A model generated the notes under the pieces. It was given only the letters and a program-made list of their open reading frames with translations, was not told the origin of the DNA and made no database searches. Position numbers and translations under genes: made by a program. From Hyposmocoma kahamanoa (Eukaryota; Arthropoda; Insecta; Lepidoptera; Cosmopterigidae): 64,000 nucleotides of DNA. This document shows positions 12,607 to 24,523 of this stretch, piece by piece. The stretch covers positions 5,250,255 to 5,314,254 of the forward strand of contig NW_020653852.1 of the NCBI RefSeq assembly GCF_003589595.1, written 5' to 3'. Every line of letters starts with the position of its first letter. Position 1 is the stretch's first letter.

Positions 12607-12687
12607 CTATTGCTGCTAAAAATATGTATTACTTATTTATATCCTTTAGACGTAAGTTGACAAGTCTCGTATGTGAAAGACTGGTCA

Positions 12688-12810
12688 ACTTATGTCTCTC
12701 AGATTTTTGTGATTTAAAGCTCTGAGTGGCACTGCAACTGCTATGGACAGGCATGTCGCTTAACATCAGACGCACGACATGTTCTTCCCCTCCCTTGGTA
12801 TTAAAAAAAA
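12688..12810 (+). repeat. Family A SINE-like copy, 3' third
   Basis: From caacttatgtctctcagat to ttggtattaaaaaaaaa. With the plus-strand piece at 12126-12278 it may be the second half of one copy into which the minus-strand copy inserted. Confidence 0.65.
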
Positions 12811-13137
12811 ATCTGCGTTTAAAACATTTATAATATTTAACTGGATATTTTGTTAGTTATTTTATGTAAAAGTAACAAGATAACAATAGTTATAAGTATC
12901 ATAACAAAAAGGGGCCCCTCAGTATTTACTTTCGTCTGCGAAGTATTTTTTGAAAGACCGTCAATGGTGTACTTGGCGATATTGTTTAGACAAGTGTATA
13001 TTTACTTGTACAGTCACCGGTGTTAATATGTACATAGCGAAATTATAATCTAAATAAAAATCGGTTATGGTTGGAAATATTATGATAATACTGTGGCAGA
13101 TAATAACACCAATGGTCTGAAACTAGGAATTCTTCTC

Positions 13138-13350
13138 TTTTTTTCTTTATAATATCAAGGGACGGGGCGAACAAGTCGTGCGCCTGATGGTAAGCTACAT
13201 GACAGTCCATGACAGTAATTTCACCAGCACTCTTACCCTTCCAAACCGCAATACAGTAATCCGCCCATTAGTGCTTGGCGGCAGAAATAAATAAGGTGGC
13301 AGTACTTCACTGGACGAACTCATTTACAAGAAGCTCTACTGCTACCAAAA
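13138..13350 (-). repeat. Family A SINE-like copy with internal deletion
   Basis: Starts ataatatcaagggacggggc and ends aagctctactgctacc. The middle block (second hairpin region) is missing: it jumps from ccatgacagt to aatttcaccagcactc. Confidence 0.7.
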
Positions 13351-13359
13351 TTGCAAAAG

Positions 13360-14100
13360 TAGTTGTAACGAAATTCACCGGGGCACTACCCAGAAAAACC
13401 AGAGCAGAACCAATTTAGAAAAGTTGATTTCCAAATTTGGTCATGCCGGGAATCTCCTCATACAGCGCTCACAGGGAAAAACCTTGGCCCATGGAACAAA
13501 AACACGCTAACATGGATTAAGTGATTTTCTGTGACGGCTGTGATCTGACAGTTGGATACGTGTTTCATTGTTTAGCTGATTATGTAATTTGGTTTTTTTT
13601 TTTTTATAGATATAACAGAAGTTTCCTTTTATACAATTGTACAGTGTCATAAAAACCAATTTTGGATTTAACATTACCAGACAATTATAATAAGTATAAA
13701 GTTGATATTAAAGTTTGTAAGTAGAAGCAATCGAAAGAGGCGCAGCTGTTTATAATTATTTTCGCTCAATTCTACCTGACAGATCGATCGAAGTTGGGAA
13801 TGCCTTGACCAGAGAAATCTAAATTAAGTCTAGAATTGGACCCTCTACCTTTTCTTTCCAATGCACTCTAACAAATACTTATCATCTTAGACTATACGGC
13901 TTTCGTGGATATTTCTTATGAGAATGAAATTTGAATTTTACTGCGTATACATGTGACTGTACGAGGCCCACGTCCTAGAAAAGAAATTCGTCGTTTGCAC
14001 TTTACTTCTTATACGTACACATATATTTGTTACTTATATATATTATGTTGTGTTATATAAATGTTATATATTATTTCTTCTATCTCTTATTATTATTACC
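13360..14100. other. Non-coding stretch
   Basis: No supported feature apart from a poly(T) run at about 13593-13607. Confidence 0.4.
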
Positions 14101-14131
14101 AATTAGTAAAGGTAGATGATTTTTAAAGTGA

Positions 14132-14345
14132 ATAAGAGCGAATTTGATCTCAATCTCACCTGATGGAAGGTGACGATGGAGCATACACAACACACCTATA
14201 TAGTACCTATTCACTCTCGCCTTGAAAAGGCCCAAGTTATAGCGTTCTGCAGGCAAGGAATTTCCCTCCACAACCGTTCGCCATTTAAATGTGGAAGCGT
14301 AACGCTTCGTGCCAGTCTTGAGAATATCCACAACATGGGAGTGGA
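14132..14345 (+). repeat. Dispersed repeat family I copy
   Basis: Best family I copy here: ctcacctgatggaaggtgac, tatagcgttctgcag and cgccatttaaatgtggaag. It shares these blocks in order with 3985-4165. ORFs over it on both strands are shadows of the repeat. Confidence 0.6.
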
Positions 14346-14776
14346 ACTTCTAGTCTCCCAGTGATAAAAAGCGATTATATATAAATAGATATAGAACAAA
14401 GTTACCAGACCATCACCCGAAACCAATAGAAGTTTTGTAAAAGGTGCATAAATAAATTGCAGTTTGCCTTTGTGGCAACGGGGTGTGGGCTAACTGCGCC
14501 GTGGAATGTAGAAACAATGCGTGTGCGCAGAAATGAGAGCAACGCGGAGGGCAGCGCCACTGCATGCAAATCACGCTCTGCGTGGCATTCAAGGAATGTT
14601 AGGGGGGAACCGCTGTTATTAATGACGTAGAAGTGCCTTTTCAATCGAACTTAAACCTGTGGTTTCCGATTTGAATTCTTGTTCTAAAACCTATTAGTGC
14701 CGCAAATCAGTATTGTGAGCATCAATATTTTTGTGTTCATTGTTCACCTAAGTATAAACATGTAGGTACTACATTT

Positions 14777-15066
14777 TTTATGATACCAAATTATAGGACG
14801 AACAAGTCGTGCGACTGGTAGTTCGCGTCACGCCTGTCCATAGCACTTGCAGTGCCACTCAGAGCTTTAAATCGCAAAAATATGAGGAGTACTGCCACTG
14901 CACCTCTCAGACATAAATTGAAAAGTCCCACGTGCCTGTAATTTCACCAGTACCCTTACCCTTCGAAACCGGAACACAGTACTGCTGACATTACTGCTTG
15001 GCGGCAGAATTAGGTAAGGTACAGTACTTCCCCGGACAAACTCTTTCACAAGGAGGTCTATTGATA
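14777..15066 (-). repeat. Family A SINE-like copy, full length
   Basis: Extends from tttttatgataccaaatta to tcacaaggaggtctattga on the plus strand, covering both internal hairpin regions of the family. Confidence 0.8.
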
Positions 15067-15118
15067 CTAAAAATATAGAAAACAGTTTATTCAAAATATT
15101 CATATGGTTTTTGAGTAA

Positions 15119-15235
15119 TAATAATAATAAAAACTTTATTGCCAAAAGATACAAATCTAGTACATAGTTGTGCCCAGCTCCCAAACTAGGATCCCCTGTA
15201 CTATGGGTAGCTAGGTCTTTCGTCCGAATCATTAC
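15119..15235 (-). repeat. Retroposon 3' tail with AATAAAG signal and ATT repeat
   Basis: On the minus strand the segment runs to gcaataaagtttttatt and then an ATT-type simple repeat. A poly(A)-signal-like stretch followed by a microsatellite tail is typical of non-LTR 3' ends. Family not assigned. Confidence 0.45.
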
Positions 15236-15945
15236 TGCCTTAAATAATTTAGAATTATGAAGCGAATTTACAAAAATATGATAGTAATAATTACCTAAAA
15301 CTTATATAAAGAAAAAAGATAAAATATGTGAGGGTAAATCAAATATGTAACTTAATTATCAAGATTTTTACACAGCCAAAAATATCAAAATACTTTAAAA
15401 TAAACAACAAAAGCAACCAAAACCATACCATGAACAATAACAAATACTTTAATAAATATAGACTCAAAAACAATTACGCAGAAAGTTAGTTTACACAAAT
15501 GAGGGTCATCGCGATTTACTAATCACCCTGAGTGTTATGAACGAGCGAGATATTCTTCATGCTGACATGTACACATATAGTGTGTTGGTTATAAACCAAC
15601 GAATTTACAATCTATATTCCAATTCTTCAACTAAGCCAAAGCATTCTTCGCGTCTTACCCAATCCATTCAAGCGACATTTGCTCACCTGCTTCACGCCTC
15701 CATTGAGTAACCGAGTAAAAGTAGTCCGGCCCACGATTGCCCACAATTGCCCACAATGGCCCACGAGGAGCCCACGCGCATGTTGAGTGCCCAACATTGA
15801 CCATAGCGGTGCTAACCAAAAATAGCACCTACTTACGGATTAGATTAATATAGATCGACTAAGTAGTAGCAGATAAATTAGTTGACACGCCATTTTTAGG
15901 ATTACACTACATGGATACATTTTATAAAGTCAAAAATTTAAAAAT

Positions 15946-16300
15946 CAAGCATTTTAAATCAAAGTCAAAGAATCATTCAGAAAACGTCACATTTAAGCTC
16001 CAGCTCGTTCATTACGCTGACTTCCCTGAGAAGAACGAGCAAGAAACTCTAGGGATTGCTCTTTTCACATAAACTTAAATGCTGTGGAATACCCTTTTTA
16101 ATCAAATTTGTGTGGATTCTGGAGCCATGTCGTCTTTCCATACATCTTTATCTAACACGTTGTCTTTAATTTTGTGATATGACTTTTCAATCAAAATATG
16201 TTTAATGTAGTTTTTAAACTTAGGAAATGATAATCTTAATATATGCTCCGGAGTCTTATTGTAAAAACGTATACAGTTCCCCATAAAAGAGTTGTTTTAG
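15946..16300 (-). mobile_element. Jockey-like non-LTR retrotransposon, C-terminus and 3' UTR
   Basis: On the minus strand, 16284-16102 encodes 60 residues containing NCIRFYNKTPEHI, LSFPKFKNYIKH, EKSYHKIKDNV and DKDVW. This is the C-terminal block common to lepidopteran Jockey/CR1-like reverse transcriptase proteins. The 3' UTR follows, with agagtttcttgctcg-like sequence, ending at a gtcaaa-type repeat near 15960. The rest of the element is missing. The Jockey versus CR1 assignment is from memory of the motif and tentative. Confidence 0.65.
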
Positions 16301-16496
16301 CTAGAAAAGTAGATAATTTTTACTATCGTTGTATAATGATTATCTCTATAGTCGTCACAGTGTAAGAGATCCAATTTGGCAGCTAAGGAAAACGATAGTA
16401 TGTAACTTTGAATGCAATCAATGAAACAATTAACAAATAAATTATTAACTTATTGAGTTTTAAACAAATACATTCATTTCAGTGAAGCATTATATA

Positions 16497-16615
16497 ATGT
16501 GATAGAACATACATCGGTTCGAATCCGGAAATCTTTGTATTAATTCTTATAACAAAGCAGTGGAGTGATTTCGCATAATATAAGTGAATATCATGGTGGT
16601 TGAACTCATGATATT
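16497..16615 (+). repeat. tRNA-derived SINE (family C), truncated head
   Basis: Starts at a B-box-like ggttcgaatccgg (16515-16527). The tail ataacaaa-cagtggagtgatttc and atatcatggtggttgaa matches the copies at 51880-52045 and 43500-43995. Confidence 0.55.
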
Positions 16616-16637
16616 CAATAAATTATTGAATATCAAT
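16609..16637. repeat. Short perfect hairpin
   Basis: TGATATTCAAT pairs with ATTGAATATCA around a short spacer, directly at the end of the family C SINE. Probably incidental in AT-rich DNA. Confidence 0.4.
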
Positions 16638-17630
16638 TATTAAGATGATTTTTAATTTGTTACTTATTGATTATTATTATATTAGTACAGTTGTTACATG
16701 GTTATAGCTATGTACAAATTTATCTATCCCACTTAACTTATTTTAAACATTAGTGGAAACTGTTTTGGCTAGTGTTTATTTCATATGTGTTAAAAATGAA
16801 ATGTTTTATATGATGCTGTAGGTAAAACTTCCCAAACAAATAAAATAAAAATGAAAATAAAAATAAAAATAAAACAAAATTGCTTAAATGAATGTTAATT
16901 GTCCTACACAGAACTGAAAACGAATGACCCGAAAAATAATCTAAACCAGCCTTTCCCAAAGTGGGCGATAACGCCCCCTTGTGGGCGCTGCAGACCTAAA
17001 GGGACTCAGGTAAGATACCCAGAAAAAAATGGGGGCGTTGTGTAGAGGCTTAGGGGGAGATTTGTAGTTACATCTAGGAAAATTCTTAGACACCGACTGA
17101 GCTCTCGACTCTCGACTACAACTTGTGATCATCAACTAATATTAATTAAGAGATTGCTCAAACTAACTCGGTTCGACATTTCTCTCCGTGTAGTTCATAT
17201 ATCTGTCCTGTTTTATTGAATAAATAAAATAAAAATCATGTCAATCGGTCGCTCTGTTTCGAAATGAAAGTAGACACAAACAAACAAATAAGACACAGTT
17301 TCGCATTTTAATAGTTATTAGTATTTCTAGATAGGTTATTTTAGATAATAGACCGCGGGCAATCATGTTTTAACAAGATTTTGTTAAATAAATTTTTAAA
17401 TAAATTAAATAATGTATTAATCGGCTGGTTCATAGAATACTTGTTGAGTACAACTGAGCGTCGAATGAGATAAACGAGTTTATGAATGTTTGTCATATTC
17501 CTGTCAGTGCGTGCTGCTTATGCAATATATACAACGTAACATTTATTTTATTTTCATTTGCGGTTTCACGCGTAATAGATAAGCAGTAGTTAAGTACAAC
17601 ACTTACTTACGTATTTCTCAAAACAAAACA

Positions 17631-19367
17631 ATGTCGGAAGTAAAAACAAAGAGACGGCAATACTGTGCGGAATATATTAAATTCGGATTCATTGAAAATC
17701 CCACAAACCCATCGTCGCCTTTGTGCCTTCTACGTCTAAAAACATTTTCGAATGAAGCAATGAAGCCTACAATTCTGCAAGATCATTTGAATAAAACGCA
17801 TCCAGATAAGAAAGACAAGAATGTAGCATATTTTCAAGACCTAGAGAAGAAGCATAATACTCAGCCAAGTGTAAAAAACTCTTTTCGGTGGCTGCTATGC
17901 ATGACAACGACGGACTTCGAGCTTCGTACAATATCTCTTTGTTAATTGCTCAAAAAGGCAAACCACACAACATCGGAGAAGAGTTAATTTTGCCAGCTAT
18001 AAAGGAAGTAATAACTACTGCGTACTGTGCTTCATATACCGGCCGCAGATATTATCCGAAAAATTTCTTTGAGTAATAATTCTGTGCAAAGACAAATTAA
18101 TGAAATGGCTGAAAACATTGAAGAAACATTGTGCAGTCTCCCGAGGACTAGTCAATTCTCAATTCAGCTCGATGGGTCCACTTTACAAACTAATGAAGCA
18201 TTGTTGCTGTCTTACGTGAGGTTTATTAAAGATGAGAAAATATGTGAAGAACTATTGTTTGCTAGAAATGTAGAGACCGACACAAAAGGCGAAACCATAT
18301 TCAATATATTGGAAAAGTTTTGTGATGAGAAAGAGATTCCCTTGAAAAATATTATATCCGTTGCTACGGATGGCGCTCCGGCTATGACAGGGCGCCATAA
18401 GGGCCAGGGTGCGTTATTCATAGACAACATTTGGTTGCTAGAAATTTAAGTGAACGACTATTTCAATCACTGCAATATGTCATCAAAGCAGTCAATAAAA
18501 TCCGTAACAGCTCTTTGAATGATAGTTTATTTCATCAGCTTTGTGTTACTAATGACGAAGATTTCAACCGCTTGTTGTTTCATACTGAAGTTCGTTGGCT
18601 ATCAAGAGGCAATTGTCTGACTCGATTTTACAACCTGTTTCACTCTGGGATAGAGTTCTTGGAAACTAAAGATACAGAATTACGCAACAAGCTTATTACA
18701 TCAAAAAATGATGTAGCTTACATGACAGACCTGTATAAATTGTTCAACGACATAAATTTCCAACTGCAAGGCGATGAACGAAATTTAATTATAACAAAAA
18801 ATATCGTTGCTGCTTTCGCAGCCAAACTGCTTCTACACAAAAAAGAATATGGGCAGACGTGAGTTTCAAAATTTTCCGAATGTATCAGTATACTGCAGTA
18901 ACGACGACTTGTTTGCCAACTGCCGACATTTTGAAAACCTCCACATTGACTTCACCGAACGATACCAGGACATTTTGAACTTGGAAATACCAGACTGGGT
19001 GTTGGATCCATTTTCAAATGTCAACACAGCAATATCACCTCAGCAGGAAGAAGAACTTATAGAATTGACGACGAGGAACAACGAGGAAATAAAAATCAAG
19101 TTCAAAAATGGCTACCAAGAATTTTGGTTACAAAAACCGATCCCGCAATTGTACCCTGGATTGTGGTCAATCGTTCAACGATTCTTGATAGCATTCCCAT
19201 CGTCATATTAGTGTGAACGTGGTTTTAGTGCTGCGACTACGCTGCTTACTAAAAAGAGAAATCGTTTGCATGTTACCGAACGTGGTGACTTGCGGCTATT
19301 CTTGAGTAAATTAGAACCTGATATCTACAAACTTATTAAACAGCATCAGATTCATCCTTCACATTAG
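17631..19367 (+). pseudogene. Broken hAT transposase (BED finger, ZBED5/FAM200-like)
   Basis: ATG at 17631 opens a frame starting MSEVKTKRRQYCAEYIKFGF. A BED-type finger follows: C32, H52 and H57 are present, but the position of the second cysteine holds R35, so the finger has lost a zinc ligand. Homology continues through pieces in alternating frames: about 17631-17890, 17888-18060, 18060-18440, 18431-18850 and 18840 onward. This implies at least four frameshifts. Recognisable blocks include FSIQLDGSTLQTNEALLLSY, ISVATDGAPAMTGR and EVRWLSRGNCLTRF. Near the end, TAG at 19209-19211 interrupts SSY-CERGFSAA, the conserved hAT dimerisation motif, where a leucine codon TTG is expected. The frame then runs to HPSH and TAG at 19365-19367, with AATAAA at 19405. 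It cannot make transposase. Confidence 0.9.
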
Positions 19368-19480
19368 TTTTTATATTAGAATCGATTATCTTTGTTTTAT
19401 TTTCAATAAAAGATACTCTGTCTGAATACTATAGAGTTGCGTTTCAATAATCATTCTCATTGGCAGGTGTATCCGTAAAG

Positions 19481-19560
19481 ATCCGTAAGAGTTAACTTGA
19501 GACCTGAGCGCCGTTGTGTAGTACCTACTGCGCTCAGGTCTCAAGTTAATTCTTGCGGAT
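19481..19560. repeat. 31-bp-arm hairpin inside the hAT element
   Basis: 19481-19511 and 19530-19560 pair as inverted repeats with 29 of 31 positions matching (core TTAACTTGAGACCTGAGCGC) around an 18-base loop. It lies between the transposase poly(A) signal and the right TIR. It may be a small MITE nested in the element or a subterminal structure of the element itself. Confidence 0.75.
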
Positions 19561-20036
19561 TATAGTAAAAATCTCGTTTAGCTAATATAGCCACAATAAT
19601 TTATTTAATTTGAAGTTATAGTGGTTTTTAAGTAGGTGAAAAAATGGGGGCGCTAAAAAATAATTTATTCTCAAAGTGGGCAGTACACAAAATAAGTTTG
19701 GGAACCCCTGATCTAAATGATCAAAGACTCGATTTTTCGCGAGAATCGTTTAATATGGTTACCGATATGTTTAGTTCATATCCCTATTTACGTTGCGATG
19801 ACAAGTACCAAAAGGTGCCTCTTATTTTGTGACGACTATAGTTACAGGTATCTTCCCACGTTATGACTTTTTATTATTCTCCCAATATTTCGAAACGGCA
19901 CACGCTCGATGGTCACGGTATGACTGGCAGTGGCAGTTAACAGCTTTAAGAACAGATATATATGTCTACGCTATTAATAATAATAAATAAATAATTTAAA
20001 CACATAATAATAATAATTAATTGTCAGAAAATCAAC

Positions 20037-20160
20037 TTGTAGCAATAGAGCTCCTTGTGAAAGAGTTTGTCCAGGCATTACCACGTTACCATAATTACCA
20101 CGATACTGCGTTTCGGTTTTGAAGGTTAAGGGCGGTGGTGCAATTAAACTTGCAAAATTA
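20037..20160 (+). repeat. Family A SINE-like copy, 5' half
   Basis: From tgtagcaatagagctccttg to aagggcggtggtgcaatt. The hairpin block cagtaatg...cattactg is shortened. Confidence 0.65.
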
Positions 20161-20843
20161 AATTGCACTTATTAACTTATATACTAGGATGACGAGAGCA
20201 ATGACAGTAATTTGAAAATTCGATAGGACAAAAAAGTTAAAGAAACTCTGATCTAGACAATATTTTCGAAGCTCGTGTCATCAGTTAAATAATAGAATGA
20301 AAAAATCACACGTGCTCTTACAGTCTTATAGTAAAAGTGTCTATGAAGTCTGCTATGTATGTATTTATTTGGAATTTTCCACATAGAAAACAGTACATCG
20401 TCGTTGTATATTTAATACCTCGTATGTGTCATTTGGTCGACAAGAAGTTTTGTAAATATTTAAAAAGCATAATATTCAAAGAGTAACCGACTGAAAAAAA
20501 GTCTCATATGAATTTCTTCTTATTTCAATGACAATCAACAAAAATACTCTGTACGAAAAATTTACAGGAGAAAGCTTTTTCGTTTTTCTATGATAGTTAC
20601 TTTCAACACATAGGAGATATTAAATTTGCAACGACGACATACTAAATCATGAACCATTTAACCTTATAAACTAAGTGCCTCTACACATAAGGAACGTCAT
20701 TGCATATCATTGTAATGAAACAAAAAGCATGGAATCACGTTAAAATAATATTTTTTAATGTACATCAAACTACGAAAGCTTAATAAGCTTTGCCGCGCAG
20801 CCTGTAACACTCAATAATTGTTACGCTATCTTATATTCTGGTC

Positions 20844-20892
20844 CTCATCATACACAGACCCACTTTAACCACTGATGTGTATATATGCCTTC
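20844..20892 (+). repeat. Direct repeat, left copy
   Basis: catacacagacccact, then cactgatgtgtatatatgcc; near-identical to 21509-21559. The two copies bracket a family A tail plus a family B copy. Confidence 0.7.
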
Positions 20893-20897
20893 GGTAA

Positions 20898-21028
20898 TTG
20901 TCAACTTATGTCTCAGATCTTTGCGACTTAAAGTTCTGAGTGGCACTGCAACTGTTAGGGACAGGCGTGTAGCTTATTAACAGGCGCGCGACTTGTTCGT
21001 CGCGTCACTTGATGTTATAATAAAAAAA
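20898..21028 (+). repeat. Family A SINE-like copy, 3' part
   Basis: Begins ttgtcaacttatgtctcaga and ends ttgatgttataataaaaaaa. It runs straight into family B, as at 27629-28280. Confidence 0.75.
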
Positions 21029-21498
21029 GTTACTTTGGTTCATTCCGCATAACAATGAAAGCGTTGAATAAATCACTCTGAAAAAAATATAATAGTAAAA
21101 TTGACGATATACGCTAATTGCTACTACTACTAATTAATAAAAATTTTACGATAGAAACATTGACTTACAAATAAATGGACGACGGGTCTAATACAAAAAC
21201 CACGAAAAAAATGTCCTAAGTCAACCTATTCGAAATTTAAATTGTTATGTCATCGCAGTATCGCGCTGTCCGTAGAACAAATGAAGACTAAAGCGGAGTG
21301 TCGCGCTCTGTATACGATTTTAGCGCCTTACAAGTGCGAACACTTTTTAGCGCGGACCCGACGTACATATAATTGTAAGTCAATGGATAGAAAAGAAACA
21401 CGAACTTACCTCGAAATTTTACAAGAAATCCGCTTTATTCAATAGGTAATTTGAGTACACCAATGATTTTTTATATCAACTGGCTCTAATTTCGTTTG
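21026..21498 (+). repeat. Family B repeat copy, interrupted by a hAT MITE
   Basis: Left part ggttcattccgcataac to ttttacgatagaaa, right part cgaacttacctcgaaatt to atcaactggctctaatttcg. Both align in order with 27904-28280 and 61128-61485. The MITE at 21158-21385 sits between them with its own target duplication, so the MITE is the younger insertion. Confidence 0.75.
21158..21385. mobile_element. hAT-type MITE with 8-bp target duplication
   Basis: Starts CATTGACTTACAAATAAATG and ends with the inverted TATAATTGTAAGTCAATG. The arms include complementary GACGGGTC and GACCCGAC blocks. Flanks are identical octamers GATAGAAA (21150-21157 and 21386-21393). It has no coding capacity. A second copy lies at 60786-61071 with a different octamer, which proves independent insertion. 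Confidence 0.88.
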
Positions 21499-22149
21499 TA
21501 AAAAAATATCATCGTCATACACAGACCCACTTCACCCACTGATGTGTATATATGCCTTCTGTAGTTTGTGCCACGAAGACCTATCATTATGATTTGTAAG
21601 CTACGTATTGTTTTCAATGTTTACTAGCAATACCTTTTGCTAACGATAAAGGGAAACATCGGGATGAAACCAGGGCCCCTCCGGAAGTCTGCTAATTTTG
21701 ATGCTAATTTGTTTACAATGACTTGATGATGATGAGAATCAAATCATAATAAATTCTTCCGGAAAACACAAATTTATAAAATTATATATATGATGTTAAA
21801 GCAGTGAAACTCCTTTTGTAGGCTATATAGTTTTGGTCATTACCTTCGACAGCTTTTGTATGATTCAAAGTTTTCTACCGACTCCTTATAAGCATTTATT
21901 GAATTTGTGTTGTTAAGTAAAATTTCACAGACGTGATATCATGAGATACCAATATGGTAAATTAATGATTATATGTGAAATGTATCTATACGCCTTTATA
22001 TAAAATGCACGCAAATGTGATATATAATCCTTATATTAGATTTTTGCTCTACTACTCATATTTTAAATAGAAAACCACCGTGAGACTCAGACATATTAAC
22101 GAAAATAACGAATAACTATTCGTTCGGATAATTATCCATTATTTTCGTT

Positions 22150-22340
22150 GATATACTACTCATAGCCCGCACTAGGCAAGCCCTTTGTCGCGGGTGCCAT
22201 GGACATACACATAGATAACCACATATTATACCCAAGCTCACGAGAGAAACAAATGTAGGCCATACAAATATTTCTCCCGTCGCGGGTCCTCTTCGTGGTA
22301 GATCAGCAGGGAAATTGTTCTGCTTCGGCCACTGAGGTAG
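22150..22340 (-). repeat. tRNA-derived SINE (family H), minus strand
   Basis: Reversed, it contains atttgtttctctcgtgagc, gtccatggcacccgcgac and tagtgcgggctatgag. The first two blocks also occur at 40149-40316. Confidence 0.6.
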
Positions 22341-22880
22341 TCTAGATTTGATTATTTATTTCTTAAGTATAATGTTACAGTATCAATTGCGCTACATTTC
22401 AAAGTATAAGGAATTATATTGAGATCTTCATTTGATTTTAAAATTGGGGCATAATCGTGTATAAAACATATTACCTCGATGTTTAGAATGTGTTGCAACG
22501 TCCATGGTTTCGCCGCGAGTGCAACGTGAATGGTCTCGAAGGAACTCCCTTCTAGAACGACTAACTAATTAGTCGATAACTTTTTATGCTTAAACGGAAT
22601 AGTTACAAGTTTCACATATACATAATATTTGTTTCATATATTTTATGTTATTTAAAAAAGAATTGAAAATTCAAAAATATTTTATGCAGAAGCTCAATCA
22701 CTACATGCAGCTCGAGACTCCCTTTTAAGTATATATATCATACTTGTGCTAGGGATTCCCGCTCTTCCTTATGCTACAGTAACTATGTTAGATTGAGAAC
22801 AATACAGTGATAGTATACAATATTTTTACAGTAAAAAGATATAAAGCATTGAATGATTTTCAGAGTATGGGAATGTGTAT

Positions 22881-22906
22881 GGGTGTGTGTGTGTGAGTGT
22901 GTATTT
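22881..22906. repeat. GT-rich microsatellite
   Basis: gggtgtgtgtgtgtgagtgt, a short imperfect GT repeat. Confidence 0.8.
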
Positions 22907-24379
22907 TATGACTTAAATACTTTTGGTAATACAGGTACGGATCATATGTGACTTTAGATACGATTTGATATTCTTCAGTTATATAAGCGTGTATTTATTT
23001 AGACATTAAGGGTAAGTTTTGCTTGTTCTGCCTCAAAAGTATAAATTTGTGTAAAAAATAACAAATGTCTGAAGATATTAATGAGACAAGATGTGTAAGA
23101 ATCGTTACTAATGGAAGGTTGTGATTTCTGCCTACACCAATGGAAAAACGGAGCTACAACTAGCTCACGTTAAAATGTAATCAGGAAAATGTAAAGCTGT
23201 TCTTACTCTATCATTTTCTAATTACTCAACTAAAATGATATCAACGAATCATATAAAATTAACGCACACGCGAACCGATAAAAAGTAACTGTTAACAAAA
23301 AGCATTATCAGAACCATAATAGCCGACTAATGAGATTGTCGTAGTTTTGTTAGATTTCTAATGACGAAGCATGTCTCTTGGAATGATAGATTATTATCTC
23401 TGGTAGGCATGCAGACACGCACCTTATTAGTTCTTTTGTGTTTTTTTGTATAAAGGTACACATAGACTAGAACATTTCGGTGTGAGTATTTATCGCCTGA
23501 ATATCCGCTCACGCGATGCGCTCATCCTACCGCAAAATGGCGGCTATTTGGTTTCGCAAATTAGAAAAGGATTCAATTTAAATACAAGTTTTTAAAAATA
23601 AAAATTATTATTCTGCATTGCTAAATAAATACCCTCCGTACTTCAATAAAAACATCTCAAATAAAATGCAGTAATACACCGCACTCCTGCACTTAAAAAG
23701 CATTAATGACATTTTTGGTGTACTTGGGTAAATATGATAATATTCCGTTTGAGTGGTTCTAATGTTTACCATGAAATTACTCCTTAAAGTATAGTTTATA
23801 AACATTTATATTCAGGGTAAAATTAAAAAACGCAACTTACGGTATGTTTTCAATAAATAAACACCGACATCACCAGCTCAAACAATAACACACACGATTG
23901 TCGTGACATATATTTGAAGTTGTTTATTTTTTTTAAATGACTGACCCAGGCATTAAAAACATTATGGTTTGCTAGAGTAGTTACCGAAATAGCAATTAAT
24001 ATTAGTTCTTTTACCTGTTATAACTTCGATGTCCGATAAATCGGTATAAAATGATCTCCGGCACCTCTAGGTGTGGTTATGCTTCCAGAGACGCATGAAT
24101 CGCGTGAGAGAATATTCACCTATGAATATTAGGTTAGTGTTGTTTTGTCGAGTTATTTTGGTAGGACCACTTTGTATTTTCTCATTAGTGCCGTAGAAAG
24201 TGGCTAAGAAATAAATTTGGGAAATGAGCTGTTGATTACTTTATCTTTTAAGATTGAAAACTTACAACGCTCGCTAACCCGTGGCTGCGGGGGATAACGG
24301 CAAGTGCTTCTTTTTTAAGGAAGACTATTCATCAGTGAACTTTAAAGGCTGTATGTATGCGTGCTGCTAAGTACATTTA

Positions 24380-24492
24380 GAACCGGTTCAGACGACAAGC
24401 GGTAGACGCGCGTTTAGCGTACGTTTTGCAAATTCCATTCACATGCTGACGCGTGTTTATCGTGCCTTAACCGATGTCATCTGAACCGGTCC
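24380..24492. mobile_element. Small MITE with GGTTCAGA-type terminal repeats
   Basis: Starts GAACCGGTTCAGACGACA and ends with the inverted TGTCATCTGAACCGGTCC. The interior is CpG-rich (gtagacgcgcgtttagcg). ATTTA and TTAAAT flank it, compatible with a TTA duplication. 113 bp, noncoding. Confidence 0.75.
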
Positions 24493-24523
24493 TTAAATTC
24501 CACATGGCAATAATAGCCTTGTA

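Larger units (their letters stand above)
16947..19710 (+). mobile_element. Near full-length hAT transposon, ZBED5/SCAND3-like group
   Basis: The left end starts CAGCCTTTCCCAAAGTGGGC (16947). The right end, reversed, starts CAGGGGTTCCCAAACTT (19710), a typical hAT terminus (CAG, then TTCCCAAA). Flanking octamers are ATCTAAAC (16939-16946) and ATCTAAAT (19711-19718), a 7/8 match to the 8-bp duplication hAT elements make. The subterminal GTGGGCG and CGCCC blocks resemble transposase-binding repeats. The 2764-bp element carries one broken transposase gene and is therefore non-autonomous now. The single TSD mismatch and the breaks indicate an old but recognisable insertion. Confidence 0.9.

Noticed and set aside
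15720..15795. Short clustered repeats of GCCCAC(A/G)A
   Set aside because: Only a few imperfect units with irregular spacing; not a CRISPR array or a convincing satellite.
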